From Strigamia acuminata (Eukaryota; Arthropoda; Chilopoda; Geophilomorpha; Linotaeniidae): 64,000 nucleotides of DNA. The stretch lies in NCBI GenBank assembly GCA_949358305.1, contig OX442318.1:11018517-11082516 (forward strand), given 5' to 3'. Within the stretch, counting starts at the first letter, position 1. Every line of letters starts with the position of its first letter. The notes under the pieces are model-generated. The model saw only the letters and a list, made by a program, of their open reading frames with translations, had not been told where the DNA came from and ran no database searches. A program made the translations under genes and the position numbers. Positions 55,317 through 64,000 of this stretch are shown piece after piece.

Positions 55317-55355
55317 TTGCGGCAAACTAAATCGGCGCCCGGTGCGATACGTCAT
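55317..55355 (-). other. Candidate alternative first coding exon of the SLC16 gene (MTYRTGRRFSLPQ)
   Basis: A minus-strand ATG, 13 codons and a GTAAGT donor at 55316. Phase zero, so it too would join in frame to the 40281 acceptor. The sequence is more complex than the flanking A-rich repeat. Assignment to the transporter is inference. Confidence 0.35.
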
Positions 55356-55399
55356 GATGAGCCCGTACAATGCAGATAGGACACAACAAGTCTCACTAG

Positions 55400-56150
55400 T
55401 TAATTTCCTCTATCCTTTTTTTATCCTCGTCAAAAACTACAAACGTTGCATCAATTAACCCTCCTCGACGATCCAAACCTTGGGAAATCCCGCAAGATCA
55501 TGTCTTGCACACCAAAGACGTTCCCATCAAAGTGGGCGGTGGCTAATGCAACGTGTTCGATAAATTAGCCCCGCCCAAGGATCCCTGGGTAATGTCAGCG
55601 CACAAAACGTTGCAAATAGCAAAGATATCGACGAATAAATCCTAGAACTCGATTAGCGAGCTCGTCCGATCAGTTTTTCGTGCAGTTATGTGCGATGAGA
55701 AACTCGTTTGTGTCGGCTGTGGGTGCGTGGCGGGATGCGCGGGAAGCGAATAAAAATGCCGGCTCGTGATTGGTCAAGCGTGTGCACGCAGTAGGATAGA
55801 AAGAGTGAGCACTTGATGCTGTAGAGTGGTGAGGATGTGCCAAGGACAATGACAAATTTCCAGATTAACTAGCGGCGTATACTTGTATGGAGTTGGGTGT
55901 ATGTCATGTATATGCACTCGAATGCCAAGGTCAAGGGAAATGCGACCGACTGGTCGTCACACGATTTTATTGATTTGTTTTTACGAGATTATTGGGCGGT
56001 CAGGTTTCGGTCAGCTGACACATCTCTGGAGATTAATAAAAACGTGTATTAGGTTATATTTTGTATTTTTTTTGCAAACAAAGTTAGTGCGGGATCGAAT
56101 TCCAAGATGGCGTTTGGTGACGAATTTGACTTTCGGTGGATAAATAAATA
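55400..56150. other. Intergenic region
   Basis: No supported gene. It could hold the promoter of the candidate first exon at 55317-55355. Confidence 0.35.
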
Positions 56151-56169
56151 GATAAATAAATAGGTCGTT

Positions 56170-56725
56170 ATCCAGGGGATTTGTATTCGCGGGATTTATT
56201 TCCAAGGGAGTTATTTCCGAGGGATTTATTCCTATGGGATTTATTTTCATGGGATTTATTTCTACGGATTTATTGTTACGGGATTTGTTTCTACGGGATT
56301 TTTTGCTGCGGGATGTTTTGCTACGGATTTATTTCTACGGGATTTATTTCTATGGGATTTATTGTTACGGGATTTATTCGTACAGGATTTATTTCCGCCG
56401 GATTTATATCTGTGGGATTTATTTTTATGATTTATTTCTACGGATTTATTTCTACGGGATTTATTTCCACGGATTTATTTCCACGGGATTTATTTCCAAG
56501 GAATTTATTTCCATGGATTTATTTATACGGGATTTATTTCTTCGGGATTTATTTATACAGGATTTATTTCTACTGAATTTATTTCTACTGGATTTCCACG
56601 GGATCTATTCCCGGGGATTTATTTCTGCGGGATTTATTTCTACGGGATTTATTCCCAAGTGATTTACATCCTCGGGATTTATTTTATTTCTACGCGATTT
56701 ATTCCCACGCAGTTTATATCCCCGT
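56170..56725. repeat. 15-16 bp minisatellite (GGGATTTATTTCTAC)
   Basis: About 35 irregular copies of GGATTTATTTCTACG with variable last bases. Confidence 0.9.
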
Positions 56726-56960
56726 GATTTATTTCCAAGATATTCATTTCTCCGACATTTATTTCCAAGATATTCATTTCTCCGACATTTATTTCCAAGA
56801 TATTCATTTCTCCGACATTTATTTCCAAGATATTCATTTCTCCGACATTTATTTCCAACATATTCATTTCTCCGACATTTATTTCCAACATATTCATTTC
56901 TCCGACATTTATTTCCACGAGATTCATTTCTCCGACATTTATTTCCACGAGATTCTCCAC
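56726..56960. repeat. 30-bp minisatellite, about 8 units
   Basis: The unit is ATTTATTTCCAAGATATTCA plus TTTCTCCGAC. Four units read CCAAGA, two CCAACA and two CCACGA, so variants lie in blocks. It derives from two 15-bp units of the preceding array and is open on both strands. Confidence 0.95.
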
Positions 56961-56984
56961 GATTCCACGAGACTTACCTGTTGA

Positions 56985-57825
56985 GTTTTGTTATTTCATT
57001 TCGGTATATTCCACCGTATAAATAATCTACGAGAACTCTTTAATACCTTTTAATTAATATTCCGCGCAAGCAACGTAGCCGACGACCAGTAAGCACATAA
57101 ATAAATAAACCATTTAAAATCTCCAAACAAAATTATTTACCAAATAAAAATTATTGTTTGTTGTCTTAACATTTGTATCTTTTTTTAAACCGAGCGTTAT
57201 TTATGGCTGAAACGTTGTGTGTGCTGATCATGATTGAATTCACATGTCAAGAGCAGAAACAAGTTGCTAATTCCAGCCCAGTGTGTCATAATCATTTTAT
57301 AGATTCAAAAAAATCCATTAAATTAAATTTTCAGTTGAATTATAGCACTCTTTTATACGCCTTTCAATGACCATACGCAGAAGCCCTCTGTAGTCAGCAT
57401 TCATTAATAATGCAGAAACAGGAAATAGAAATTTCTAAAAAGGTGATGTATATAATTTTTAAAATTCTGGGTAAGTCCACGAAAGGTAAACACAATTTTT
57501 AGATTAATTTTAGGAAATTAAATTACATATTTACATAACCAGCTCGGGGAAAACAAGATTGAATGACGAGTGTTGGTGCATAATAATGAGCACAAGATCA
57601 ATAAAACAGAACCGGTTTGTTCAACTCTGATCTCCACGTGGAAAAAAAATTAACGAACGTGCACCTGTGCAGACATAAAAGTGTTCAAACAGACCTTCAA
57701 GTCACCTATATAATTAGTAATTACCATTTAATTCGAAATTAAATGGACGGAAATTATATAGATATAGTATAGAAGAAAAAAACCGTTTTTTTTTCGCATT
57801 GTTGTGTTAAAAAATAAGCTAAATA
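56985..57825. other. AT-rich spacer
   Basis: Nothing recognised. Confidence 0.45.
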
Positions 57826-57827
57826 TC

Positions 57828-58269
57828 GCGGGCCCATGAATAAAATTAACTCAGGGCCCCCAATATTAATTTTTTATCGCGGGCCCCTAAATATTAACAG
57901 CCCAGGGCCCCAAAAATTCATTTTTTAGCGCGGGCCCCTAAATATTAACAGCCCAGGGCCCCAAAAATTCATTTTTTATCGCGGGCCCCTAAATATTAAC
58001 AGCCCAGGGCCCCAAAAATTCATTTTTTATCGCGGGCCCCTAAATATTAACAGCCCAGGGCCCCAAAAATTCATTTTTTAGCGCGGGACCCGAAATAATA
58101 ACAGCGCAGGGCCCTAAAAAATTCATTTTTTAGCGCGGGACCCTAAAATAAAATTAATCCAGGCTCTAAAAATTCATTTTTTAGCGCGGGCCCCTAAATA
58201 TCAACAGCCCAGGGCCCCAAAAAATTCATTTTTTAGCGCGGGCCCCTAAATATTAACAGCCCAGGGCCC
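57828..58269. repeat. About 51-bp minisatellite, left part
   Basis: About nine copies of a unit around CAGGGCCCCAAAAATTCATT and TAGCGCGGGCCCCTAAATAT. GGGCCC palindromes recur in every unit. It continues after the gypsy insertion at 63046. Confidence 0.95.
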
Positions 58270-58420
58270 TGTCGTATTTGTATGTTTGTATATTATGCCA
58301 CTAGGTGGCAGCACTAATCAATCATGTGCCCGCTAGGTGATGCATACACCTAAGCGGTGAATAAAGTTCACTATTACTTATACAACCGAACGTGTATGAT
58401 TGACTCCCGAATACACGACA
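58270..58420 (+). repeat. 5' LTR of gypsy-2
   Basis: 151 bp, TGTCGTATTT to AATACACGACA, with AATAAA. Reads as identical to the 3' LTR. Its sequence differs from the gypsy-1 LTR apart from the CGACA end and a GCCACTAG-type motif. Confidence 0.95.
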
Positions 58421-58423
58421 AAT

Positions 58424-58436
58424 TGGCGACGAGGAT
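58424..58436 (+). other. Primer-binding region of gypsy-2
   Basis: TGGCGACGAGGAT begins 3 bp after the LTR and is identical to the gypsy-1 site. Confidence 0.65.
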
Positions 58437-58572
58437 GTCCGCAGGTCACCTAGTTTTTCACGAACAATAACTATCAAGGAGTAACTGTGAGTGGAATTCA
58501 ATTGTCGGCAGCCTAGCTAACTGCTGGCGAGTGTTTTTTTCTACGGAAGCGCAGACGAAACTTGGCGTGAAA

Positions 58573-61500
58573 ATGGCGACCTTCAATTTGCCCGCAGTCG
58601 GAAAATTCGAGATTTCAGATGGAAATCTGGATCAACGATGGAAAACGTGGTCTGAGGCTTTCGGGTATTATCTGCTTGCAGCAGACGTGAAGTCCACAGC
58701 ACAAAAGAAGGCCATGCTGCTCCATTTAGCTGGGCCTGACGTCCAGAAAATTTTTGCAACGTTTACCACCGAGGAAAAGGTAGATTTTGATACGGCGACT
58801 GCAGCGCTGAAGTCATATTTCTCACCAAAGAAGAATTTGCGGTTTGAGCGGCATGTGTTTAGGCAGATTACACAAGAAGCAACCGAAACAATGGATGCGT
58901 TTGTTACACGACTGAAGGCAGCTGTAACAGGTTGTGAGTTCTCACAATTGGAAGACGACATGATCGTGGACCAAGTTTTAGACAAGGGACGAGACAAGGT
59001 ATTACGTCGTCGTTTATTAAGGGAGGATGACCTAACGTTGGCAAGTCTTTTGAAACTCGCACGCGCGGCGGAAGCGAGCGAATCGCAAGCTGCAGTGATG
59101 GAGAAGGATATTGGTAGTAAAATCCCAAAAGAAGAAAGTGTGAATAAAATTTCAGGTGAAAAACGAAATTTTCGAGGCAGAGGAAATAAGAAACGTGGAC
59201 AATTTTGGAAGAGTGGTGAAAAACCGGCTCAAACGGAGGAAAATCAAGGTGGAAGATCAAAAGGAACTCTCGAGTGTTTCCGTTGCGGACGACCTGGACA
59301 TTTCGCGAACGATTGCACAGTGGCGAAAGATAAAGAGTGCTCTTTTTGTCATAAAAAGGGGCACTTTGCGAAAGTGTGTCGTTTGAAGAGCGGAAGAGGG
59401 CGAGGTCGAGGCACGGATCGCGTACAATTCGTTGGCGTGAGCGAACACAGCGAGGATGAGTATTGTTTTAACATCAATTCAATAATGACTAAAGATTGTG
59501 TGCAGGTACGGATCGAGGACCAATGCGTGCGTGTTTTGGTTGATTCGGGCTCATCAGTCAATTTAATTGACTTAAATACGTGGAAGTTACTGAAAAAACG
59601 AGGATTGGAGTTGAAACCGACCACGACGAATGTTTTCGCGTACGGATGTTCGAGACCGTTGGAAACCAGGGGACAGTTTGACGCCATAATTCGGACACGA
59701 GAGAAGAAAGTAAAAGCAAAATTCATTGTTGTGCCGTCAGGCAATGTTTCATTGTTAGGAAAAGCCACGTCGAAAGAGTTAGAACTCGTAGAGTTTAAAA
59801 ATGAAGACGTGTGCGCAGTGAAGGACGATTCAACATTTAAGACAGCAATGGACGCTTTGAGAGACGAATTGGCGCAACTAATAATCCCGCACGAAGAGAT
59901 GTTTAGTGGAATCGGCAAGTTAAAGAACTTCGAGTTGGATTTGTATATGGACCCAACGGTGAAGCCGGTCGCGCAGGCGGTGCGACGCATCCCGTTTCAC
60001 GTGCGTAAGAAAATCGACGAAGAAATTGATCTTTTGTTGAAACAGGACATAATCGAGCCTGTAAGTGGCCCGACGGAATGGATTTCACCGATGGTTCCAG
60101 TGGCGAAACCGGACGGGTCTGTGCGTATCTGTCTGGATATGCGCGCCGTTAATGAGGCCATCAAACGCTGTCGCCATCCACTCCCGACGATTGAAGAAAT
60201 TCTCGAGGAGATAGACGGGGCGGAGGTTATAACGAAATTGGACTGCCGATGGGGTTACCTTCAAATCCCGCTACGCGAGTCGTCAAGGAAATATACCGTC
60301 TTCGTGACGCATAGAGGACTCTTTAGATATAAGCGATTATTCTTCGGCGTGGCGTCGGCCCCCGAGGAGTATCAGAGAATCATACAGACTCTACTAGAAG
60401 GCTGTGAGGGCTGTAAGAATTCACTCGACGACATCATCGTTCATGGACGGACTGTGCGAGAGCACGATGAACGTTTGAAGAAGGTTTTGTGTGTTTTGAG
60501 CGAGAACGGACTGACGCTCAATTTGAACAAGTGTCGTTTTGGGCTGGATCGATTGGACTTTCTTGGTCATGTAATTTCCAGGAATGGGATTTCAGTGGCC
60601 GAACAAAAAGTTTTGGCAGTTAGACAGACGGTACCACCAAAGAATGAGACTGAGGTGAGAAGTTTCCTCGGTCTTGTTAACTTCTGTGCCCGATATATTC
60701 CGAACTTCGCGACAATGGCTGAACCACTTCGCGAAGTGGCGAGAAAAGAGAGTGTTTTCCGATGGGGTAAACAACAGCAAAGTGCTTTTGAGCAGTTGAA
60801 GTCAGCAATGTGCGCTGCTGAGACATTAGCATTTTTCAGAAAGGGCGCCGAAACTCAACTCATCGTGGACGCGTCGCCGGTCGGACTTGGAGCCGTGCTC
60901 GTCCAGCGCCAGCCGGATGGAAACAAGAAGCCAATTGCTTACGCCAGCCGGACGCTGTCAGGGGTCGAACGGAGGTATTCTCAGACAGAACGAGAGGCCC
61001 TGGCAGTCGTCTGGGGCTGTGAAAAATTCAGATTGTTTTTGATTGGAAACCAATTCCAGCTGATAACCGACCACAAAGCGTTGGAAGTCATATACTCAAC
61101 GCGGTCGAAGCCATCCGCGAGGATCGAACGCTGGGTGCTTCGACTCCAGCCGTTCGAGTTTAAAATCCGTCACAAGCCTGGAGCGTCGAACATCGCTGAC
61201 CCACTCTCCAGGATGCTACCCCTGGACGAAGGGAAAGGGTTTGTCGGGGAGAGCGAGCGTCATGTGCATTTTGTGCTTGCGAACGCAATTCCAAAAGCGA
61301 TGACTTTAGCGGAAATTGGACAAGCGTCAACGACAGATGAGGAGATTAGGAAGTTGAAGAAGGATATCGACGACGGAAAACGATTTACAGCAGAGTCGAA
61401 ACGTTTTGAGGCCGTACGACACGAATTGGCATTTTCGAGCGGAGTTTTATTGCGCGGCACGAGAATTGTCGTTCCAAAGAGTTTGAGGACAAAAGTTATT

Positions 61501-62733
61501 TTATTGGCCCACCAAGGACATCAAGGGATTGTCCGCACGAAGCAACGACTCCGTGAAAAGGTCTGGTGGCCTAATATCGAGGAAGAAGTCGAAAAAGTCA
61601 TTCGTGAATGTCGAGCATGTCAGTTTGGAGGGAGAACAGAACGGTCGGAACCAATAATAAGTACACCGTTGCCGAAGGGACCCTGGAGGGACATCGCGAT
61701 CGATATTTGCGGCCCATTCCATGATGGGAATTCGGTCGTCGTAGTCGTCGACTATTTTTCCAGATGGCCGGAAGCCAAGATTATGAAGTCGACGAAAGCA
61801 GAACAAATAGTCGCGTGGTTGCGTGATTTATTCGATTGTTGGGGAATTCCAGAGACCATTGTTTCCGACAACGGACCGCAGTTCGTGTCGGAGCAATTTC
61901 GACTATTTCTTGAGGAAAATGGCGTTGTTCATCGTCGTGTCACGCCGTACTGGCCCCAGGCCAACGGCACAGTGGAAAGACTTAACAAGTCATTTGTTAA
62001 AGCATTTCGCGCAGCTCAGGTGGAGGACAAGGACTGGAAACCCGCCCTCGGAGAATTTTTGCAAGCATATAGAAGCACGGAGCACAGGACGACGGGAAGT
62101 TCGCCTTTCCAGCTGATGACGTCGCGAAAAATGAGAACTAAATTGCCACAGATCTCCAAATTGGAAAAAGGAAAACTGTTTAGAACAGTCCGAGCAAAGG
62201 ATGAAGCCGAAAAGGAGAAGTCGAAGGTATATGCGGATCGAGTGCGGAAAGCAGAGCAAAGCAGCATTCGGATTGGAGACAAGGTGTTGTTGTCGAAAAT
62301 TCGTAAACACAAACTGGATGCAGCATTTCACAAAGAAATAATGGTTGTGCAAAATAAGAAAAAGAACTGCATAATCCTGAGGACTCCAGATGGCAGAATC
62401 CTGAAACGAAATATTTCCCATGTGAGGAAATTCATAGAAGCAGATGATGCTTTATTGGAAACAACAACTATTCCCACAACAGAGACAGAGGCGATTCCAC
62501 ATCCAGATGTAGTTCCAGAGCCAGGTATCGACGAGGAGCCACTTCCAGAGATCGTAGAGCGCCCAGAGGTGCTACCGCCACCGGTGCCAGTTGCGCAGAT
62601 AGCCCAACCCCCGAGAGGACGAGGGGCACCACGAGGTCCGCGACAACCGAAACCACCACCGGCCCCGCGATCACCACGCCCGAGACGTGCGAAGAGTGTG
62701 CCAAGATATTTGGCAAACTATGATTTGACTTGA
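58573..62733 (+). CDS. Gypsy-2 gag-pol polyprotein, 1386 aa
   Basis: Start chosen at ATG 58573 (MATFNLPAVG), matching the gypsy-1 start. The frame is open 14 codons upstream. Same architecture as gypsy-1: capsid-like Gag, knuckles CFRCGRPGHFANDC and CSFCHKKGHFAKVC (~235-268), protease LVDSGSSVN (~323), RT with LDMRAVNEA and SLDD (~618), RNase H VDASPVGLG, integrase HQGHQG...CRAC zinc region and DDE core (IDICGPF, DNGPQF, TVERLN). The C-terminal tail is Pro/Arg-rich (PPRGRGAPRGPRQPKPPP). The two proteins are clearly homologous along their length but have diverged enough to be separate families. No stop or frameshift. Confidence 0.95.
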   Translation: MATFNLPAVGKFEISDGNLDQRWKTWSEAFGYYLLAADVKSTAQKKAMLLHLAGPDVQKIFATFTTEEKVDFDTATAALKSYFSPKKNLRFERHVFRQITQEATETMDAFVTRLKAAVTGCEFSQLEDDMIVDQVLDKGRDKVLRRRLLREDDLTLASLLKLARAAEASESQAAVMEKDIGSKIPKEESVNKISGEKRNFRGRGNKKRGQFWKSGEKPAQTEENQGGRSKGTLECFRCGRPGHFANDCTVAKDKECSFCHKKGHFAKVCRLKSGRGRGRGTDRVQFVGVSEHSEDEYCFNINSIMTKDCVQVRIEDQCVRVLVDSGSSVNLIDLNTWKLLKKRGLELKPTTTNVFAYGCSRPLETRGQFDAIIRTREKKVKAKFIVVPSGNVSLLGKATSKELELVEFKNEDVCAVKDDSTFKTAMDALRDELAQLIIPHEEMFSGIGKLKNFELDLYMDPTVKPVAQAVRRIPFHVRKKIDEEIDLLLKQDIIEPVSGPTEWISPMVPVAKPDGSVRICLDMRAVNEAIKRCRHPLPTIEEILEEIDGAEVITKLDCRWGYLQIPLRESSRKYTVFVTHRGLFRYKRLFFGVASAPEEYQRIIQTLLEGCEGCKNSLDDIIVHGRTVREHDERLKKVLCVLSENGLTLNLNKCRFGLDRLDFLGHVISRNGISVAEQKVLAVRQTVPPKNETEVRSFLGLVNFCARYIPNFATMAEPLREVARKESVFRWGKQQQSAFEQLKSAMCAAETLAFFRKGAETQLIVDASPVGLGAVLVQRQPDGNKKPIAYASRTLSGVERRYSQTEREALAVVWGCEKFRLFLIGNQFQLITDHKALEVIYSTRSKPSARIERWVLRLQPFEFKIRHKPGASNIADPLSRMLPLDEGKGFVGESERHVHFVLANAIPKAMTLAEIGQASTTDEEIRKLKKDIDDGKRFTAESKRFEAVRHELAFSSGVLLRGTRIVVPKSLRTKVILLAHQGHQGIVRTKQRLREKVWWPNIEEEVEKVIRECRACQFGGRTERSEPIISTPLPKGPWRDIAIDICGPFHDGNSVVVVVDYFSRWPEAKIMKSTKAEQIVAWLRDLFDCWGIPETIVSDNGPQFVSEQFRLFLEENGVVHRRVTPYWPQANGTVERLNKSFVKAFRAAQVEDKDWKPALGEFLQAYRSTEHRTTGSSPFQLMTSRKMRTKLPQISKLEKGKLFRTVRAKDEAEKEKSKVYADRVRKAEQSSIRIGDKVLLSKIRKHKLDAAFHKEIMVVQNKKKNCIILRTPDGRILKRNISHVRKFIEADDALLETTTIPTTETEAIPHPDVVPEPGIDEEPLPEIVERPEVLPPPVPVAQIAQPPRGRGAPRGPRQPKPPPAPRSPRPRRAKSVPRYLANYDLT

Positions 62734-62894
62734 TGTGAAATTGCGTAGAGTGTTGGAAAAGAGGTTTAGTTAATAAGTACTAAGTGTTAAGTTAGAAAAA
62801 ACAAACTCAGGCCTGAGAAAATATTTGTAATTCATAATCATGTATTTATTCATTTTATTTATTATTGTTTATCACTTTGAAAAAAAAGAAGTGA

Positions 62895-63045
62895 TGTCGT
62901 ATTTGTATGTTTGTATATTATGCCACTAGGTGGCAGCACTAATCAATCATGTGCCCGCTAGGTGATGCATACACCTAAGCGGTGAATAAAGTTCACTATT
63001 ACTTATACAACCGAACGTGTATGATTGACTCCCGAATACACGACA
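62895..63045 (+). repeat. 3' LTR of gypsy-2
   Basis: Preceded by the purine tract GAAAAAAAAGAAGTGA and followed by the second GGCCC. Confidence 0.95.
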
Positions 63046-63570
63046 GGCCCCAAAAATTCATTTTTTAGCGCGGGCCCCTAAATATTAACAGCCCAGGGCC
63101 CCAAAAAATTCATTTTTTAGCGCGGGCCCCGAAATATTAACAGCCCAGGGCCCCAAAAAATTCATTTGTTAGCGCGGGCCCCTAAATATTAACAGCCCAG
63201 GGCCCCAAAAAATTCATTTTTTTGCGCGGGACCCTAAAATAAAATTAATTCAGGCTCTAAAAATTCATTTTTCAGCGCGGGCCCCAAAATAATATTAACG
63301 TAAAGCCATAAAATTTCATTTTTCATCGTGGGCCCCTACATAATAACAGCGCAGGGGCCCAAAAATTCCATTTTTTATCGCGGGCCCCGAAATAAAATGA
63401 GCCCAGGGCCCTAAAAACTCCTTTTTTTATCGCGGGTCCACGCCTAACAGTGGCCAAGGGGCCCAAAAATTCATTTTTTTGTCTGGGCCCATGAATAAAA
63501 TGAGCCCAAAGCCTGAAAAATTCGATTTTTATCGCCTAGGCCTAAATGATAACGGGCTAGGGCCCCAAAA
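63046..63570. repeat. About 51-bp minisatellite, right part
   Basis: Continues the 57828-58269 array. Units become more divergent toward the right edge near 63560. Confidence 0.9.
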
Positions 63571-63734
63571 TTGTGCTCTGGTTGTTTGAATCTCACCGCC
63601 AGATGTCGTAGCGAACAAACGTAGACGATATTCAGCAGATTTACAATTTTTAATCCGATTTTTCTTCACAGTTATAACAAAAACAAAATTAGAAAAAAGC
63701 ATATTATCACAAAAAATTAACGTGCAACTTCTGC

Positions 63735-63914
63735 TCAATTTTTATTCGCAACAAGAACTCCCTGACCCGCCGCTCCCTTCATTTGTGACTCGGCGATCGA
63801 CGCCAGCAACTCGTCTTGACTTCGAATTCGAATGTTGTGTTTCTCCCGATAATCCGAGATTTCCTTGCCCTTAGACACGATCTGCTGGTTCAAGCTCTCG
63901 ATTACTACGCCCAG
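63735..63914 (-). CDS. PFDN2: Prefoldin subunit 2, last exon
   Basis: Minus-strand terminal exon with acceptor TTTTGCAG before 63914 and TGA at 63735-63737, 59 residues. LNQQIVSKGKEISDYREKHN followed by IRIR matches the C-terminal helix of prefoldin subunit 2 (human has TQQLQAKGKELNEFREKHNI), and the tail ends GVLVANKN where human ends GVLVS. Prefoldin is the hexameric cytosolic co-chaperone that hands nascent actin and tubulin to the CCT chaperonin. Subunit 2 is a beta-type subunit and this exon is the second coiled-coil helix. Upstream exons lie beyond the window. Confidence 0.9.
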   Translation of the reverse strand: MGVVIESLNQQIVSKGKEISDYREKHNIRIRSQDELLASIAESQMKGAAGQGVLVANKN

Positions 63915-64000
63915 CTGCAAAACAAACAACAAACTCATCAAAATAGATCCAAATATCAAACAAATAACGTCAAAAAATATCATAATAGTTCAAAAAACAT

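Larger units (their letters stand above)
58265..63050 (+). mobile_element. Full-length Ty3/gypsy element (gypsy-2)
   Basis: Identical 151-bp LTRs (58270-58420 and 62895-63045), 5-bp target duplication GGCCC (58265-58269 and 63046-63050), primer-binding region and intact gag-pol. Removing it rejoins the satellite unit exactly. Recent insertion. Confidence 0.95.

Noticed and set aside
56181-56984. Several ORFs with IYFQDIHFSD-like or LFPRDLF-like repeats
   Set aside because: Read-through of 15- and 30-bp minisatellites.

Overview
The window is eukaryotic nuclear DNA from an invertebrate animal. The evidence is GT-AG introns of about 60-500 bp, AATAAA polyadenylation signals, animal-type genes (an SLC16 monocarboxylate transporter, a secreted lipocalin and the last exon of prefoldin subunit 2), a tandem array of NACHT-domain NLR genes, and dense LTR retrotransposons, MITEs and minisatellites. 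The transporter looks like an arthropod or other protostome SLC16 protein, but the species cannot be fixed from sequence alone. No bacterial features or CRISPR arrays were seen.

Layout. 1-4418: the 3' part of a Ty1/copia element with an open gag-pol frame and its 3' LTR. 4419-7935: an unidentified retroelement with one 842-codon ORF, a purine tract and a 610-bp LTR. 7963-29660: a degraded tandem cluster of NLR paralogs, all on the + strand. It holds a C-terminal remnant (8.0 kb), a gene body broken by a copia fragment that was itself split by a full-length Ty3/gypsy element (9.8-16.7 kb), two fragments (17.3 and 20.8 kb), and one intact two-exon gene (25954-28896). All four copies that retain a 5' end begin with the same 50-residue leader exon. 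Tc1/mariner and PIF/Harbinger-like elements lie between and inside the copies. 30737-32063: a five-exon lipocalin. 35106-40281: an SLC16 transporter on the minus strand, with eight coding exons that join into 791 codons, and two candidate alternative first exons far upstream (53.8 and 55.3 kb). 40.3-57.8 kb: AT-rich low-complexity DNA, minisatellites and MITEs with no convincing complete gene. 57.8-63.5 kb: a roughly 51-bp minisatellite split by a second full-length gypsy element. 63735-63914: the terminal exon of prefoldin subunit 2 on the minus strand.

How it fits together. The host genes do not form one pathway. The main story is an expanding and decaying innate-immunity receptor cluster. 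The paralogs act as empty-site references, so several transposon insertions and their target-site duplications can be read exactly. The best candidate for something undescribed is the NLR family itself, with its short conserved Asn/Ser/Thr-rich leader in place of a recognisable death-fold or TIR domain.
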